From the NCBI GenBank assembly GCA_013398295.1, contig VZSF01010489.1:197496-261495 (forward strand): a stretch of 64,000 bases of DNA, in the 5' to 3' direction. The stretch's first letter is position 1; the number at the start of each line of letters is the position of its first letter. This stretch comes from Chionis minor (taxonomy: Eukaryota; Chordata; Aves; Charadriiformes; Chionididae). A program made the position numbers and the translations under genes. Of the stretch, positions 47,623 through 60,180 are shown piece by piece. A model generated the notes under the pieces. It saw nothing but the letters and a program-made list of their open reading frames with translations. It was not told the origin of the DNA and searched no databases.

Positions 47623-48219
47623 CCGATGTTTAGCAACCAATCTTAATTTAGAGCGTACATTTCCCAAAATACATTAAAAGTGTAAGTTAAGTCTTTACTA
47701 CAGCAGGCTCCAGGAAAGCAAAGTAAACAGGTCATTATTTGTGGCAATGGTGGCGTGTGTGATTTTCCAAAAAAAGGCTGGTTTGTGGGAAATCGCTGAA
47801 TTAATCGCTACCCCGCATAAAAGGGGTATATTCTACAATGATTTCAGCACGCTTCTATGAATTTATTTATCCCCCTGATGCCACCTGTTTCGCTGCCAGT
47901 TCCTCCAGCCACATACCGAGGCATCGCTGGGGGGGTCAAACCAGGAAAATTCCTGGGGACCATCTGCTTATTCATAACCCCCAAACCCATATTTCCATCC
48001 CAGCATCATATCCGCCCTTATCGCGGGGCATTGTGCACTAACGACCATTATTTAATTAACAGATGAAGAAGCCCTGAAAGCCGCGCCGGCAGATTTTGAA
48101 CTTGATCTTCTCTCATTTGCTGTCATGCAAGACCAGATAAATGACAAGTATTTCGAGAGTCTGCAAAGGCCCTTTAGAACAGCTGCACAGGCTTCACCCC
48201 TTCTTTGCAGCAGGTTTCT

Positions 48220-48440
48220 CACTTAAGAAAAAAACACGCTTCATTACATCGCCTCTTACTTGAGCTGCAAGGGTCTATTCAAGGAAGATAAGCCTCTTAG
48301 AAATGAAGTAGCGTTGAATTTAGGTTTTGAGTGACAGGAGGAAGGTTTATCCATTCAGCAGACAATACTGCTTTCTCTGCATTAATCTAGGAGGCGGACA
48401 ATGATCTGTTTTTTAGGCAGCATCTCATCTCTTTTCCCAC
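48220..48440. promoter_or_regulatory. Candidate conserved non-coding element
   Basis: The sequence is compact and complex, with 'ctgcattaatctaggaggcg', 'gacaatgatctg' (SOX-type ACAATG) and 'ggaagataagcctc' (GATA-type AGATAA). No repeat or coding signal is present. Motif matches of this length occur by chance, so the call is tentative. Confidence 0.3.
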
Positions 48441-50640
48441 AGCAGAAGGTGATTAGAGTTCGGAAGCAGGGACTGTGAAAGAAAGGCGAGCGCTATCTCC
48501 CCAGCCCTCCTGTTTCCTGAGCGGGCAGGAGGGAAGTTCTCGGCCAAGTGCATCAATCACGGGGCTTGGCGCTCAGGATGTGCCGCTCGGTCGGGGGCTG
48601 ACAGGGGGCTGGCAGGTGAGGGCACGGACACCCCGGCAAGCCCCAGCCCCGGTATCTCTGCAGATAAACACAGGGGTTCACCCGAAGGAGCTTCATAACC
48701 CCACGTGTCTCGCATTTGGGACGGGGCAGTACCTCCCCGCTATGAGCCCAGGGGAGGTAATAGGTGTCAGAAAACACTTTTCCCTAAGTGGGGGATTGCT
48801 TATCAGCAACGAGCGTCAGCATTTCTCAGCTCACCCCTGCCAGCAGCCTTCCGTGCTGGCTGGCAGCTCCACCCAGGCCATCTCCCAGCACTCACAAAGA
48901 GGGACGCGCTGGTCCAGCTTTGCAAAGAGGAGAACCGAGAAGCAGATTCTCCTGGGATCTCAGCAGCAGAATGATTGAACCCAGAAATTAGGGCTCTCCC
49001 TTTCCTCCCCGGGACCTCCCACCCAACCAAAGGGGCCGGGAGCCAGCTTGGGGACCCCGCTCACCCCACGCCCACTCGTGTAACGATGCTGAAAAAGAGC
49101 TACAACTTTTTTGAGTCTCCCATCACCTCCATTTTCCATGTTCAAGGAGCAACCAGCAATTTCAGCCAATTCTCCAGCAGGAGAAGCGAGCTACCAGGAG
49201 CCACGAGAGAGCGGCAGGGCCACAACCTGCTCAGCAGCACTGGCATTTCTCTCTGCTTTTCCAAGACCTGTGCCCCCAGCTGTCAGGCTGGAGGGGTTTT
49301 AAGCATTTCAGCTTTTCAAGCACACATGCATAGGCATGAACAGGCACGGCAGCCAGAGAGGCAAGTATACCGAAGTATAAATAAATACACCACACAAATA
49401 CCACGGTTTGTGCTGATACTCAGGACAAGACATCAAGCTTTCCAAACAGAATTACTAAACTATCCATACACGCATCTTCCTACGCACAAAATAACCTGCA
49501 ACTTCAACCATTTTCTTTAGGTAATCACTACAGCACCTAAATCTTCATAAATTAATGTTGCAAATACTGACTAACCATAGAAATCAGGTTTCTTGTCCCC
49601 AGTTGACAGGGAACCAGGCAGAGGTCGTGCTCGTAACTGAAGGCTGTCACAACCCACCAGGGAATATCAGGACTGAAAAAGCCAGACCAAGGCACATTGG
49701 AGACCCCACCTCTATCTGCCCAGGGACCTCCTTGGAGCCCAGTGAGCAAACCCAAGTCCACATGAGCTGAGCAGTTAAAAACTTTTTTTTAAAAAAAAAA
49801 AAAAACAACCTTCCTAAAAGTATTTCTGACATTTTATGTAACACCCCGTGGATGCTATCTTTAAATAAGCAAATCCTCTGTAAGACAAAGAACATTTTCT
49901 ACATCAGGAGGACTTTGTTGTGTCCCAGAGCAAAGCAGCTAAAGGGAATCCTTTTTCATCGCCAGGACGCTCTGAATAACTTTTAAGGGGCAACACAGCA
50001 ACCCTCGCTCCTGTTAGCAACAGCCCACCGATCAAAATGCAGCGTGTTGCAGAAACACGGCAAACCTTCCACAAATAAGGAGCGTATTGACACATTTTCT
50101 CTTCACCCCTTTGTGCTAAGCCTGTGTAACTGCGCTTCGGTGAATGGCTTTTTTGTTATTCTTATCTCCGCGCCTCAAAATTCCTCAAAACACATCTGTC
50201 ATGGCACAGCTTGAGAGCCAGCCCCGAACAACTCCGGTGTCACAGCTCTCCTATCTCCTCTCCAACCTCCCAGGTGGGAAGAAGTTTGCACAGACATTTC
50301 TTTTGCTCATCGGAGCATGGCTGGCGTGCCGAGTCAGCACCGCACAGACCCACGTCCTCCCCTTTTTTGTGGGTTTTTTTCTTCTCCCCCCTCCCGCCTT
50401 TTTTATTTTTTTTTTTAAAGGGACTTAATTGCTTCATTTCAGATGTTATGTTTAACCTCAGGAAATGGTACTATAGACATGGCAAACAACTTTCTGGTTG
50501 TTTCCAATCAGTACCATATTATAAAGTACAGCCAGTTAAGAATCCTATTCATTTTCTTGCCCTGTCATCTTGATCTTATTTGAATGTCTGGGGAGCAGGA
50601 GGTGCTCGCTCGGCCCCGCGTTTCAGAAGTGGGGGCAGGA

Positions 50641-51200
50641 GCGTCTGTGCAATGTGTTAGAGACACTGAAAGTTTTCATTTTGACTCCTTAATGAGAGCG
50701 ACCTTTGCCACGGGCTGATGAGTTCCATACCTGTCCTGGTGTGTTTTCTGAAAACATTTGACACTGCTCGCAGGTTTGACGGGGATATGACTAATGAAGT
50801 CTTGGTATAAAAATAATGGGCTGCAATTGCAAGTCATTTGTGTGAAACCAAACTCCTTAAAAACTTGTCTCTGCTCACTTTCTGTTTTCCAAATGAGTCA
50901 ATAATACGAATCAGATGGCTTGAAGGAATAGACCCCCAAATATTTCCTCTCTCCCTTCTATAAATTAGCTGCCATTTTGTGCAATTTTTGTTGCCTCCAG
51001 GCACGGTTTAAATTGGACTGTAGTTACTAAATTGCTGGAGCTATTGCAAAATGTGTAGGCTAATACATAATACCTTGTTTTTGTTAAATGTATAGTAACA
51101 GCTCTTCTTGTGAGGTCAAGAGGCCCAGGCTGCTACTACTTAGAATGCATAACAATTTTATGTAAAGTAACGGGGAGGCAGGCAGGAGCGTGTGTTTCTG
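50641..51200. promoter_or_regulatory. Candidate conserved non-coding element
   Basis: About 560 bases of complex sequence have a mosaic of CTTAATGAG, GCAATTGCAAGTCATTTGTG, TGAGTCAATAATACG, AATTAGCTGCCATTTTGTGC and TGGACTGTAGTTACTAAATT strings and no repeats. The texture is that of a deeply conserved vertebrate enhancer. No open frame of note is present. Comparative alignment is needed to confirm conservation. Confidence 0.4.
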
Positions 51201-51958
51201 CTGCAACTTTTAAATAATAAAAAAAATGTACGTATTGTTTTCACCTTGTCTTTTTTTTTTTTAATCTGCTGCAAGGGCAGAGGGATGCCTGCTGCCCCAC
51301 GGTGCCTTGCCTTCAGTCCCTGCTCTGGGACTCACCCGTGGGCCCGGGGAAGGCATCGGGACTGTCCCAGTCACATTAAGGAAGGCCATTTCAGAGACAC
51401 GTCACCCTGGCTCATCCTCCACCAAGAAAGTTTAAATTCTGTTTTTAATTGAATAGTTACATCATTAATCTAACCACCTGGGTAGTCAGCTTAGAATATA
51501 TAGGATGCCACAATGTCAACAACAAAAATTTCCTGGAAACTCATGAACTGGAGTATAGACATGGCACAACTGGATGTACCACTGACTCTTCCAATTTTAG
51601 CATCAGTACTGATAGCTTGTATTTTTCTTTAAGCCGCAGCTCTTGGAGTCATGTGAATATATGAGGACTTTAACTCTCTATTAGAAGCAACAGCTTACAA
51701 CATGACAGAAGAATGCCTGAAACTCTTATCCAAGCTACTTTAGGAACTCAAAACCTTGAGAAGAGCAAATACAAGCCCATGTGCTTTGATTTCCATGCTT
51801 CCAAGACACCCGATTCATGATTTTTGATTGCCAGAAACTGGAAAACCTGTTACAATGGTTATGAAAACTTCGGTCATAAACTATGCTGACTGCTTTTAAT
51901 CCAGGCTGACCACTGTTTGATGACAGAAGGTCCATACAGGTCCTAACTTTCCCTAACA

Positions 51959-51988
51959 TATATGTGTGTGTGTATATATATATATATT
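51959..51988. repeat. TG/TA microsatellite
   Basis: The tract is a (TG)n block flanked by TA repeats: 'atatatgtgtgtgtgtatat' continuing as TA. About 300 bases downstream lies a TA/CA tract of complementary composition. Confidence 0.95.
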
Positions 51989-52283
51989 CCCACATAAATT
52001 ATTTTAAATCCTGCCCCCCGTGGAAAAAAAAAAAATTCTGCTGGATGCAAAACGGGGAAAATAAATATGTAACGGAGGTGTAGTCATGCATTTTAGTGCG
52101 CTAGTGGAAAAAGGGTTTATATTGTATGGTTTTAGAGCCCACGTGGACTAGAAGGGGCCACCACCCGGATTTTTGTTTGATGTTGAAACACACAATCAAG
52201 TTATTTTATATAAGATACTATTTTAGCCACATTTGGATAGGCAATTGAAAGGCAAAGGTCAACATTTTTCCTTCAGTTCAGGG

Positions 52284-52310
52284 ATATATATATACACACA
52301 CACACACCAC
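52284..52310. repeat. TA/CA microsatellite
   Basis: A TA run passes directly into a CA run and then 'accacacaag'. It is complementary in composition to the TG/TA tract at 51959-51988. Confidence 0.95.
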
Positions 52311-52460
52311 ACAAGTACAAACACACATTGTGCTCATGTACGTGCGCATATATGTGCGTGAGTGTTATGAAAGTGTGGAAGAAATAATCCGCACAGGTTA
52401 CAGACATTTCCCATTACAACCTGTGAGTGTTCTCATTATACCAACGCTCATTTGCACTCA

Positions 52461-52515
52461 AAACATGCAAAGTTAAGAACATGCGTAAACTTTTGCAGGA
52501 CCAGGGCTTAAGTAC
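52461..52515. repeat. Palindromic amniote repeat fragment
   Basis: The string 'catgcaaagttaagaacatg' followed by 'cgtaaacttttgcaggacca' and 'gggcttaagt' matches one arm of the same 'ttaagcacatgcttaa' type as the element at 30978-31190, ending in the 'ggatcagggc'-like terminus. Confidence 0.5.
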
Positions 52516-55500
52516 ACACTCAACCTGACGCTCCAGGTTTGGACATGCTGTTCTTCAGCCCTAGAACAAACGCAAAGCTTCATCCAACTAAATATAGCCA
52601 GTATACAAGAGATTTTGTTTTGTTTTGTTTAGCAGCTCCCCTGTGACCCAACAGAAGTTACGAAACCAAATGAATGTAATAGAGCGTTCATTCCCTGCTT
52701 ATTGATGTTGCCTCGCCCTTGGGCATATTTGCAAAATTTCCTTCTACATAATAAAAAATGGCATGTCACTTGGTGTGGCCAGCGGGACTGTGGACCAGCT
52801 CTAGTCAAACACAGAGGCTATTTGCTGTTAAGTGCCTGCTGCTCCTTCGTGACAAAGGTATTCCTGGACTCAGGTAAAGGTGATATTCTTCTCCGCTGAA
52901 TCTCGGTGAGGATGGTACAAGAGTTTGTTGGTGGTGTTGCCCAGAGATAGGACAGTCTCTTTGTGGAAAGTTTGCTCACAACACAAACCCACCCTGTTAA
53001 GCGGACTCAGAGCTACCCCTGGAAGAGCCACATGTCCCATTTCATCATCTTTTTTTCCTGCATAAACAAACATATCTACCATCACCAGCATTTCCTTGCC
53101 TCCAAACCCCAGTGGCTACCACTGAAAGGAACACAGGAGAAATCATCCCACATGCAGCTCAGCAGCAATAGTGAGAGACCAGAAACCACAGAGCCCACTT
53201 TTTGCTGTCTTCGTTCAAGGACTCACTGATAAATCCCCATTAGCCAGATGAAGTTGCTTTGCTCCTGTCCTCCCACATCCTGTGCAGACACAGCCCAGCC
53301 CTGGAACAAGACAACTCCAACACCCAAGTGCTCCAGGACCCCACGTCTCCTTCCAGGCAGCACCCACCTCACCTCCATGTAGGAAGGAGACCTGGTACAC
53401 AGCGAGTGCTCCTCCAGGTGCCAACATCACACAAAATGAACAATAACCACAAACTCCAGCATTCTTATCTCTATAGCTGCCAGCTTCTGTGGTCGGAGGG
53501 CATCTCACCTAGGTTTAGGGAAGGCACTTCTTTGCAGGTGGTCATCCAGCCTCTCTGCAGTCCATGGAAGAAGACACGCTGGAGACCTCACCCCAGATGG
53601 GCGGGCTCACTATGGTCTTTTCACTGTCACCCACCAAGGGAACTTTGACTGCCACATCAAGCTGGATACCAAATGCTCAGACAGCTTGAGCTAGCCAAGG
53701 TGAATCTCACCCTGTGTGGCAACCTACAGGGAAGTTCTCTCGTCCTTGCCTGTTTCAAAACCTCTCATATTTTCCTTCAAAATACATGGTATCAGCTATG
53801 GCAGAGAGAGGGTCCTGGGCCAAATTGTCCCACTCACTGTGGGATTTTCTACTTTCTGAGCTCCGTCTTTGTTTTTGCTGGCTCAGGTTCGCTTATAGGT
53901 AACTCTGCATGTGTTTTCGCGCTCCCTGTGAACCACAGTGCACATTGTAGCTAAACCTAATTCGCCGTTCGGGTACAAATGGGTAATTAGACATCCACTC
54001 CTTCCAACAGTTGTGCCAGCAGTTTAAAGCGAGTACGGAATTACTAGGTTAAAATTGCACCTTACACCTTCACACCAGCTCTGAAAAGGCTGGTCCCAGG
54101 ACCTTGGACATTACATAAATATATGCACAGCCAGGAGGAAAATGGTGCAAGCCAGCCAGGATTCTTTTTAATATATCTCCTTAATTCAAGGGGCCCATTA
54201 TATATAGTGCTCAGGACGGGAAAAGGAAGACTTGTACCCACTCGGGGGCGGGGGGGAGCATGGTTTAGCCACCAACTTTCCTTTTTGCTCACACAAGGGC
54301 TAATTCATAGGTTAAGTGGAGGATTATAGATGATAGAAATGCAGCAGCCCTTTTCCTTTCCTCCCCATGCTTTTCATGTAAAGAAGGCTTCTCTCATCCC
54401 TTCTGCAAAAGTGTCGACACATTTCCATAGCTCTGTGAGAGGACCTGCCATTTCTGTCACTCCACTACCCCTTGTCCCTTTGTCCCCACAGCATCTTATT
54501 TCAGCTTGGAGAAGAATAATTCACGGCTTCAGAAGATAAGACCAGATTTCCTAGGAAATACTTCTGTAAGAAAAGCCTGGACTGTAACCATGCTCACGAT
54601 AACGTGAGCCCGGTCCTCTTTTTCACTGATTTGTGAGAGTTTTGCTACCAACTTTAAAAGAAGCAAAATCAGCCCTTTGCAAGATGTCCTTTTCAAAGCA
54701 GCATCTTGCTTAGCACGACGGCACTTGCAAAGCCACCAGGCACCTTGGAGGGCATTTTGTCAGTGGGAACAAGATGACAATGTGGAAATTTAAGCATTGG
54801 CCAAATATCAGCCTGCCCCCCCGGTACCCAGCTGTACTGTCCCGTCAGCATAACTGTTTGTCTTTGCCTGGCAAAACTACAACTAGATAGCAAGTAAATG
54901 CTTAGAAAAATTAAACAAATTGTTACAAATTAAGGGATTAAGGCTACAAAGACTCACGCTGAAAACAAATATGTGCATGAACAGACACCCCCATTGGGCT
55001 GCTCACGACCCAAAGTTACCAAATGGAGCAAAATTGCAACCACAGGTTTGCTTAAAAGAAAACTCTGTGGGATTTTGACACCCTGAAAACATAGCAAAAG
55101 CTGCAGACAGACCCCTTACGCATTTGTGCGTATGTTGCATCTCAGGAACAACACACACACGCTGTGGATTGCTGCATTTTTCATAGTAAACGATTGTATG
55201 TTGTTGAGCACAACAGTAAACAAAGCTCTGATATAAAGCTCACGTAACTTTTTTGCTGGCATGAAAATTAAGTCTTCCCTGAGCCTTCCAGTAACTTAAA
55301 CATTTTCCTTTGATAGTTTCCCTTTTGTTTCTTTCAATTTTGTTTGTTTTAAAGAAATACTTGGAATTTTAGCACAGGATCTGCGAGTTGCCTTTTTTCT
55401 CGACTCCTCCCTGTTAAAACCTTGACTCCTTTTTAAGTGCACAACAGAGATATTTGCTGGGTTCCCAGAGGGAAAGAGGAAACAGAAAAAAGTTAATTTG

Positions 55501-56712
55501 AAAAATGTATTTTTTTGTGGGGGATAAACGCACATTCCACACTTGTTCTGGGTAAGACAAATTGGCATCTTACATAAAAGAAGCTCTTTGGGTTTTGAAG
55601 AGTGAAGTGGGGAACTAAAAATGTCCTTTCATTAAAAAAAAAAAAGTTTGGGATCATCTATCCATGTTTTTTCATGTATTTTCTATGGAAACATGGCCAG
55701 AGCTCACAGTTTCCACCTTAGGTACATTTTCCCTAGTTAATTAAACCCTCTTTTCCCATATGACAAATGGGCCCTTCTCAGGAAAGGGCACGATTGCAGG
55801 AGCGGGTGAAGTCAAAGAGGGCATTCTTAGTGATTGGACATGAAATACGGACTTTGAAAACACAGAGATTTTGAATGCAGAGAGGGAATAACTTACTGCA
55901 TCCTCAGGGTAAAGATAATTTATGCATCCTTTGCCTAAGTGAGTTTTCTCTATCTGTTTATTTTGGGTTTAAAAAGTCTATTTATCTGGTTGGGCGTACT
56001 TTTAAAAATGTACTTCCCACGGCCCTCCTCTTCTATACAGCGCTCGCATGTTTCCCAAGCCAAATTCATTAGAAATATTGCCTCGATGATATGTGAGCTT
56101 TCAAACGTGGCATGCTTGCAGAGAGAGCACGGGCACTGATGGCCTGAGTTTGGGGCCAGTGTCTCTTACCAACCCCAAAAGTGCCATTGCAAACTGCCAA
56201 AGTACAGGATACAAAAACCATTAATTACCAGAGGGGGGACCTAAAAAATTCTGAAATATTTTATATTTAATGAGATATTGGGCTTGGTGCTCCAGGCCGT
56301 GTTTTCAAACACTTTTTTTCCACAAGCAGTGCTGGAAACTCACTGTATTTTAAATGAAAATTGGGGTTGTCCCAGTTGTTTTCCCTATAAAGGCTGGGGC
56401 AGGGAGGTGTCACCGGCTGAAGCTCACAGCCTGCAGGAAAACTTGTGAGGTTTCTTCCTTTCATCAGAGGCACATTGAGCATCAGGGAAACAACAAGTAT
56501 TGAGCTGAGGAACTGGGGCAAAACACAGGGCACAGATACAGACAGAGATACTGAATATATTCAAGAGGTACCAAATATATTTACAAATCTATTTAATTCC
56601 TCCCAACATCCTAGAGCTCAAGCACCATTTATTTCCTTAGCAGTGCTGTTTCTTCTTAGTTCAGATAGAGCAAGTTCCTCTAGCCTAAAAGAGGAACTAA
56701 TATGAGCACAAG

Positions 56713-56737
56713 AAAAAAAAAAAAAAAAAAAAAAAAA
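56713..56737. repeat. 25-base A run
   Basis: This is an uninterrupted A run followed by 'caccaacaaaag'. No parent retroposon is recognised upstream. Confidence 0.95.
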
Positions 56738-56865
56738 CACCAACAAAAGACTAAACCAAGAAACAAACCTATTCTTGATGTAGTCCAAGTAACTTCCAAA
56801 TAACTTGGCTTGCATGGGGTTCAGAGGGCACTTGCATAAGAAAAAACAAAAATCCCGGCAGAAAC

Positions 56866-56945
56866 CATGACTGACCATGGTCTTGGACAAATTCTCCTAT
56901 CTCTGCTTCCCCATTTTGCAAAATGAAGCCATTATAAAGTCTTCT
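56866..56945 (+). repeat. MIR-like SINE relic
   Basis: The text 'catgactgaccatggtcttg', 'gacaaattctcctatctctg' and 'cttccccattttgcaaaatg' follows the MIR core order ('tgtgaccttgggcaaatcac', 'ttaacctctctg', 'gtttccccatctgtaaaatg'). The 3' end is degraded into 'aagccattataaag'. Confidence 0.55.
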
Positions 56946-57909
56946 GATGCACAGTGGAAAAATCTGTGTCAGCTAGCGACACAAATACTCCCAGCCTACT
57001 GAGTTCAGTTACTAAATTCTGTACATTTTTGGGGTGGAACCTTTTATATTCTACCAGGCATTAAACTATGCATTAAAATGCCTGGTCCACTTTTAAATAT
57101 AGCAGTCCCTCACTGATTCAGATCATCCTCCTACTGAATTCATAGGATTTCTCTCTGTTGATCGGGTGCTTGTACTTCAGAAAGGCGGCGGAAAATTTCT
57201 GTTCAGGTGAGCACGGGTGGAAAGTAACCAGTTAGAAAAGACGGTCACGTACCAGTGCGATTTAAAATTAAGAACTTAACATTTTTGGAAATAAGGGACT
57301 AGCATGGCTGCCAGTCTTCCTCCGGTTCTACAGCGATGCAGCGGTGCAGAGGGAATGCAGAGACTGGCCACGATCAGAGCTGAGACGCACTATTCACCGG
57401 TGGTTTAATCTAAAAAACATCCGAACCCATCACACAACACGTGAGAAAACAGAGCAGAAGTTTGTACCGTAGAAATACAGAGGATTCTGGCACAATCCCA
57501 TTTTCTGTACGTATCGGAAGTGATTTCCAGCACGTGGCCAGCGGTGCACCCCACCACCTGCAGCACACACGCCGCCCCACCACACACAACGCGAGTGGTG
57601 AGTTTCCAAGAGACCCCGCACCTCTCTTCTGATGGTCAGTTAAGTTTTCTCGAGGGAAACACTGTCCTGCTTGTTCCTCACCCCAATTTATCCCCAAACA
57701 GCGGTGCTTGCACCTCCCGCTGCAGCGACGAGGGGTCCTTGGAGGTAAGTCACCCCTCGCGTGAGCTACCAAGGGGGATGCTAACTGCTCCCTTCTGGTC
57801 ATTGCTACTTAATAAGTATTGGGAACAGGAAAAAATAGGCCTAAAACCAGGAATAAGCCCGAGACAGCTCTTTTCTGCCATGCCTTAGGGACTGTAAAAC
57901 ACACTGGCA

Positions 57910-58012
57910 AAATCAGGCCCCATTCCCGCAGCCCTTCCTCGGGAGGCAGCAGGACTACTTGCATGAGTTGGCAACTACTTGCACAGCCAAAGAGCTGCAG
58001 GATCAGGCCCTT
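57910..58012. repeat. Palindromic amniote repeat, both arms present
   Basis: The left arm at 57912-57936 begins 'atcaggccccattcccgcag' and the right arm at 57990-58012 ends 'gctgcaggatcaggccctt'. The two are imperfect reverse complements. The centre has 'actacttgcatgagttggca' and 'actacttgca', matching the old reptile/bird element with 'actacttgcatgagtaggga' text. It is the clearest copy of this kind in the window. Confidence 0.7.
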
Positions 58013-58029
58013 AATTGCCTAAAAATACA

Positions 58030-59865
58030 CTACCCACCAATAGTTACCTAATTTAGCAGAATATATTACCTCTTTGCTTCATAAATCTTAATTAAAGCTG
58101 TTAGTTTTCCTATTATATGATCAAGAAATGCCCCATTAAAGTTAAGCAGTTTCTCCAAGTAATTATATACATTATGTGGTGTGAGCGTAAAGATGCATAT
58201 AGCATTCCACTTCCAATTATTTTGCATACCCTGAAAAGCACTATCTATTAAATAAAAAACTCGCAGAATTTCATTAATGCACGATTTTTTAATCTCCCAA
58301 AAGTCAAAGCTTTCCCACAGGAGCATATACACTCAGTGTTGGCTCCTTATAATACAATTTAATGCTCACAAACACAACTAAAGTATTTAAGCATTTACAG
58401 AGGTTGTCATAAGTGCTTTTCTTATTTTTGATCAAATTCAAGTCTACACTTAATACAGTTAACTGTAGTTATTTAATTTCAAAACTCAAGAATCCAACCT
58501 CAAAAATTTATAACAATATAAATTTAGTTACATTGATATAGGATATGTATGCTACTGGGAAACCATTTTTCAGTAAGAAGTGTAGAACTGTAAGATCTAA
58601 AAGGAGTTATTTTTTAAAGTAAGCATTATTTCAAATAAACCTTGTCAGATTTCAAATAATATTTTCCTATTCGACAGCAAAATGATTTCATAATTTTTAG
58701 TGGTATATTTCAAGCCAGTGCTAAATGCTACCAAAACCTAAATATATTTTAATTATGCTTTCTCTTTTGATGAGAATTTCACGTAAATACAGAAAAAATA
58801 TTAAACAGAGACATTGCAAATATCTTAAATATATTATTAACCAAAGCACTTCATTTCCTAGCAACTGGCTAGAGAGAATGAAATTTGGAAAATTATTCTT
58901 AGTTCCCCTAAGACACTGAATTTATTGCCTGACCACATTAACAATTAAAAGGTATATGCAAGATGTTAGATGTTAAAATATAATGGAAGGAGCTTAACAT
59001 CTGCTCATATAAGGCAAGGAACCAACTCCTGCCCTTAGAAGTAACCTAATCAGGCTTGCAAAAATGTAATATTTTACTTTTAAGCAAAATATTATTCTCC
59101 AAAAACTGCAGAGAGTTGATCAGACACATAAAAAAGAAGGAAAAAGAAAAGCACAGAGAATGGCAGCCCCAGCTGATGCTGATAATCTTTGATCCAATAC
59201 GGTTTCATACCATCCCTCAGAGCTGACAGTACATTATTAATTGAAACATTGGGGCTGAACTATGTCCTCTTCTGTAGTAATCATAATATAATTATATCCC
59301 ATAGGCAGAAATACTATTTCCACCTCTGCCCCTGAAAAAGTAATCTACAAACCAGCTTAAAAATGTGTGAAACCAAGCAGTACACCACCACTCTATTTAT
59401 GGTATCAGGACTTGGGGTCCATAAATCATGATGTATATTCTGAGGAAAGAGATAAATGAAAATATCAAACACGATTTTTACATAATACATTATGAAAGCA
59501 TCTTGGATAACTTTATTTCAAACTGTCTGGCTAGGTTTCTTTTTATAACCTTTTTTTTCCCCCCTGTTTTTAATTTTTGCACAGATGTAGCTATATAAAT
59601 AACAGTATTTCCTGGAATCCCTGAAACGTCAAACCAAACATATTTTCCAATATTAAATGATTGCATTCCATTATATCATTACCACTTAGAATAGGCTATA
59701 AATTCATTGACTGAAGAGTTTAATGGCAATGCTTGATCTTTTATATACCATACTTTCACCAGTAGAAAATCGGCGTCTTCTGAAACATTAGCACGTTACC
59801 CTTTCTAGTAAAGCATATCAAATCACATTAGTGAAAAAGTTGCCAAGTCAAATGGAAGTTTGGTG
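58030..59865. promoter_or_regulatory. Long AT-rich candidate conserved non-coding region
   Basis: About 1.8 kb of strongly AT-rich, complex sequence has no recognisable transposon and no coding frame above about 90 codons. It is rich in homeodomain-type cores (for example 'tcttaattaaagctgttag' near 58087-58105, 'ccaattattttgcatac' near 58213-58229, 'cattattaattgaaac' near 59231-59246). Repeat exclusion over this length suggests either constraint or chance. The texture matches conserved desert DNA. Confidence 0.35.
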
Positions 59866-59869
59866 CCAG

Positions 59870-59947
59870 TTTTCTTTTTTTTTTTCTTTCTTTCTTTTTC
59901 TCAAGAGTGGGGGGGGGAGAGAGAGAGAGAGAGCAAGAGAGGGGGGA
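59870..59947. repeat. Adjacent pyrimidine and purine tracts with GA microsatellite
   Basis: A 33-base C/T tract (59870-59902) is followed, after six bases, by nine G, a GA repeat to 59933, and further purines to 59947. The two halves are nearly complementary in composition, so the region could form a hairpin or a triplex, and it is prone to slippage. Confidence 0.95.
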
Positions 59948-60180
59948 TTAAATTTCTTACTAAACTTGTGGCAGTGAACATAAAATATAATAATACTCCT
60001 TTAACATTCCTATCATGATTTTGGTCCTAGCGCTTAAACCAGCTGAGGACTGAAGGAGTTAATGCTTTAAAACGTGCAATAATTCAGTGGGATAGCTTGC
60101 ATGATTTGCAACATACTTTTTTTTTTTTTCTTTGCAAGATAGACTCCGGAGCAGACAGATCAACTCTGCAAAAATAAGTA

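Larger units (their letters stand above)
45471..50640. other. Gene-free stretch
   Basis: No gene is recognised. A run of ten G occupies 45478-45487. The GC-rich part at 48470-49110 carries several overlapping frames with unrecognised products. T8 followed by A15 lies at 49783-49805. A palindromic-repeat relic lies at 47560-47622 and a conserved-looking block at 48220-48430. Confidence 0.6.
51201..58029. other. Gene-free stretch with microsatellites
   Basis: The stretch holds TG/TA simple sequence at 51959-51988, TA/CA at 52284-52310, a 25-base A run at 56713-56737, a MIR-like relic and palindromic-repeat pieces. GC-richer text with CpGs occurs near 57510-57780. All open frames are short and unrecognised. 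Confidence 0.6.

Noticed and set aside
48475..49520. Overlapping 167- and 181-codon frames
   Set aside because: They overlap in different frames with further open frames on both strands, which points to composition, not coding. No family is recognised.
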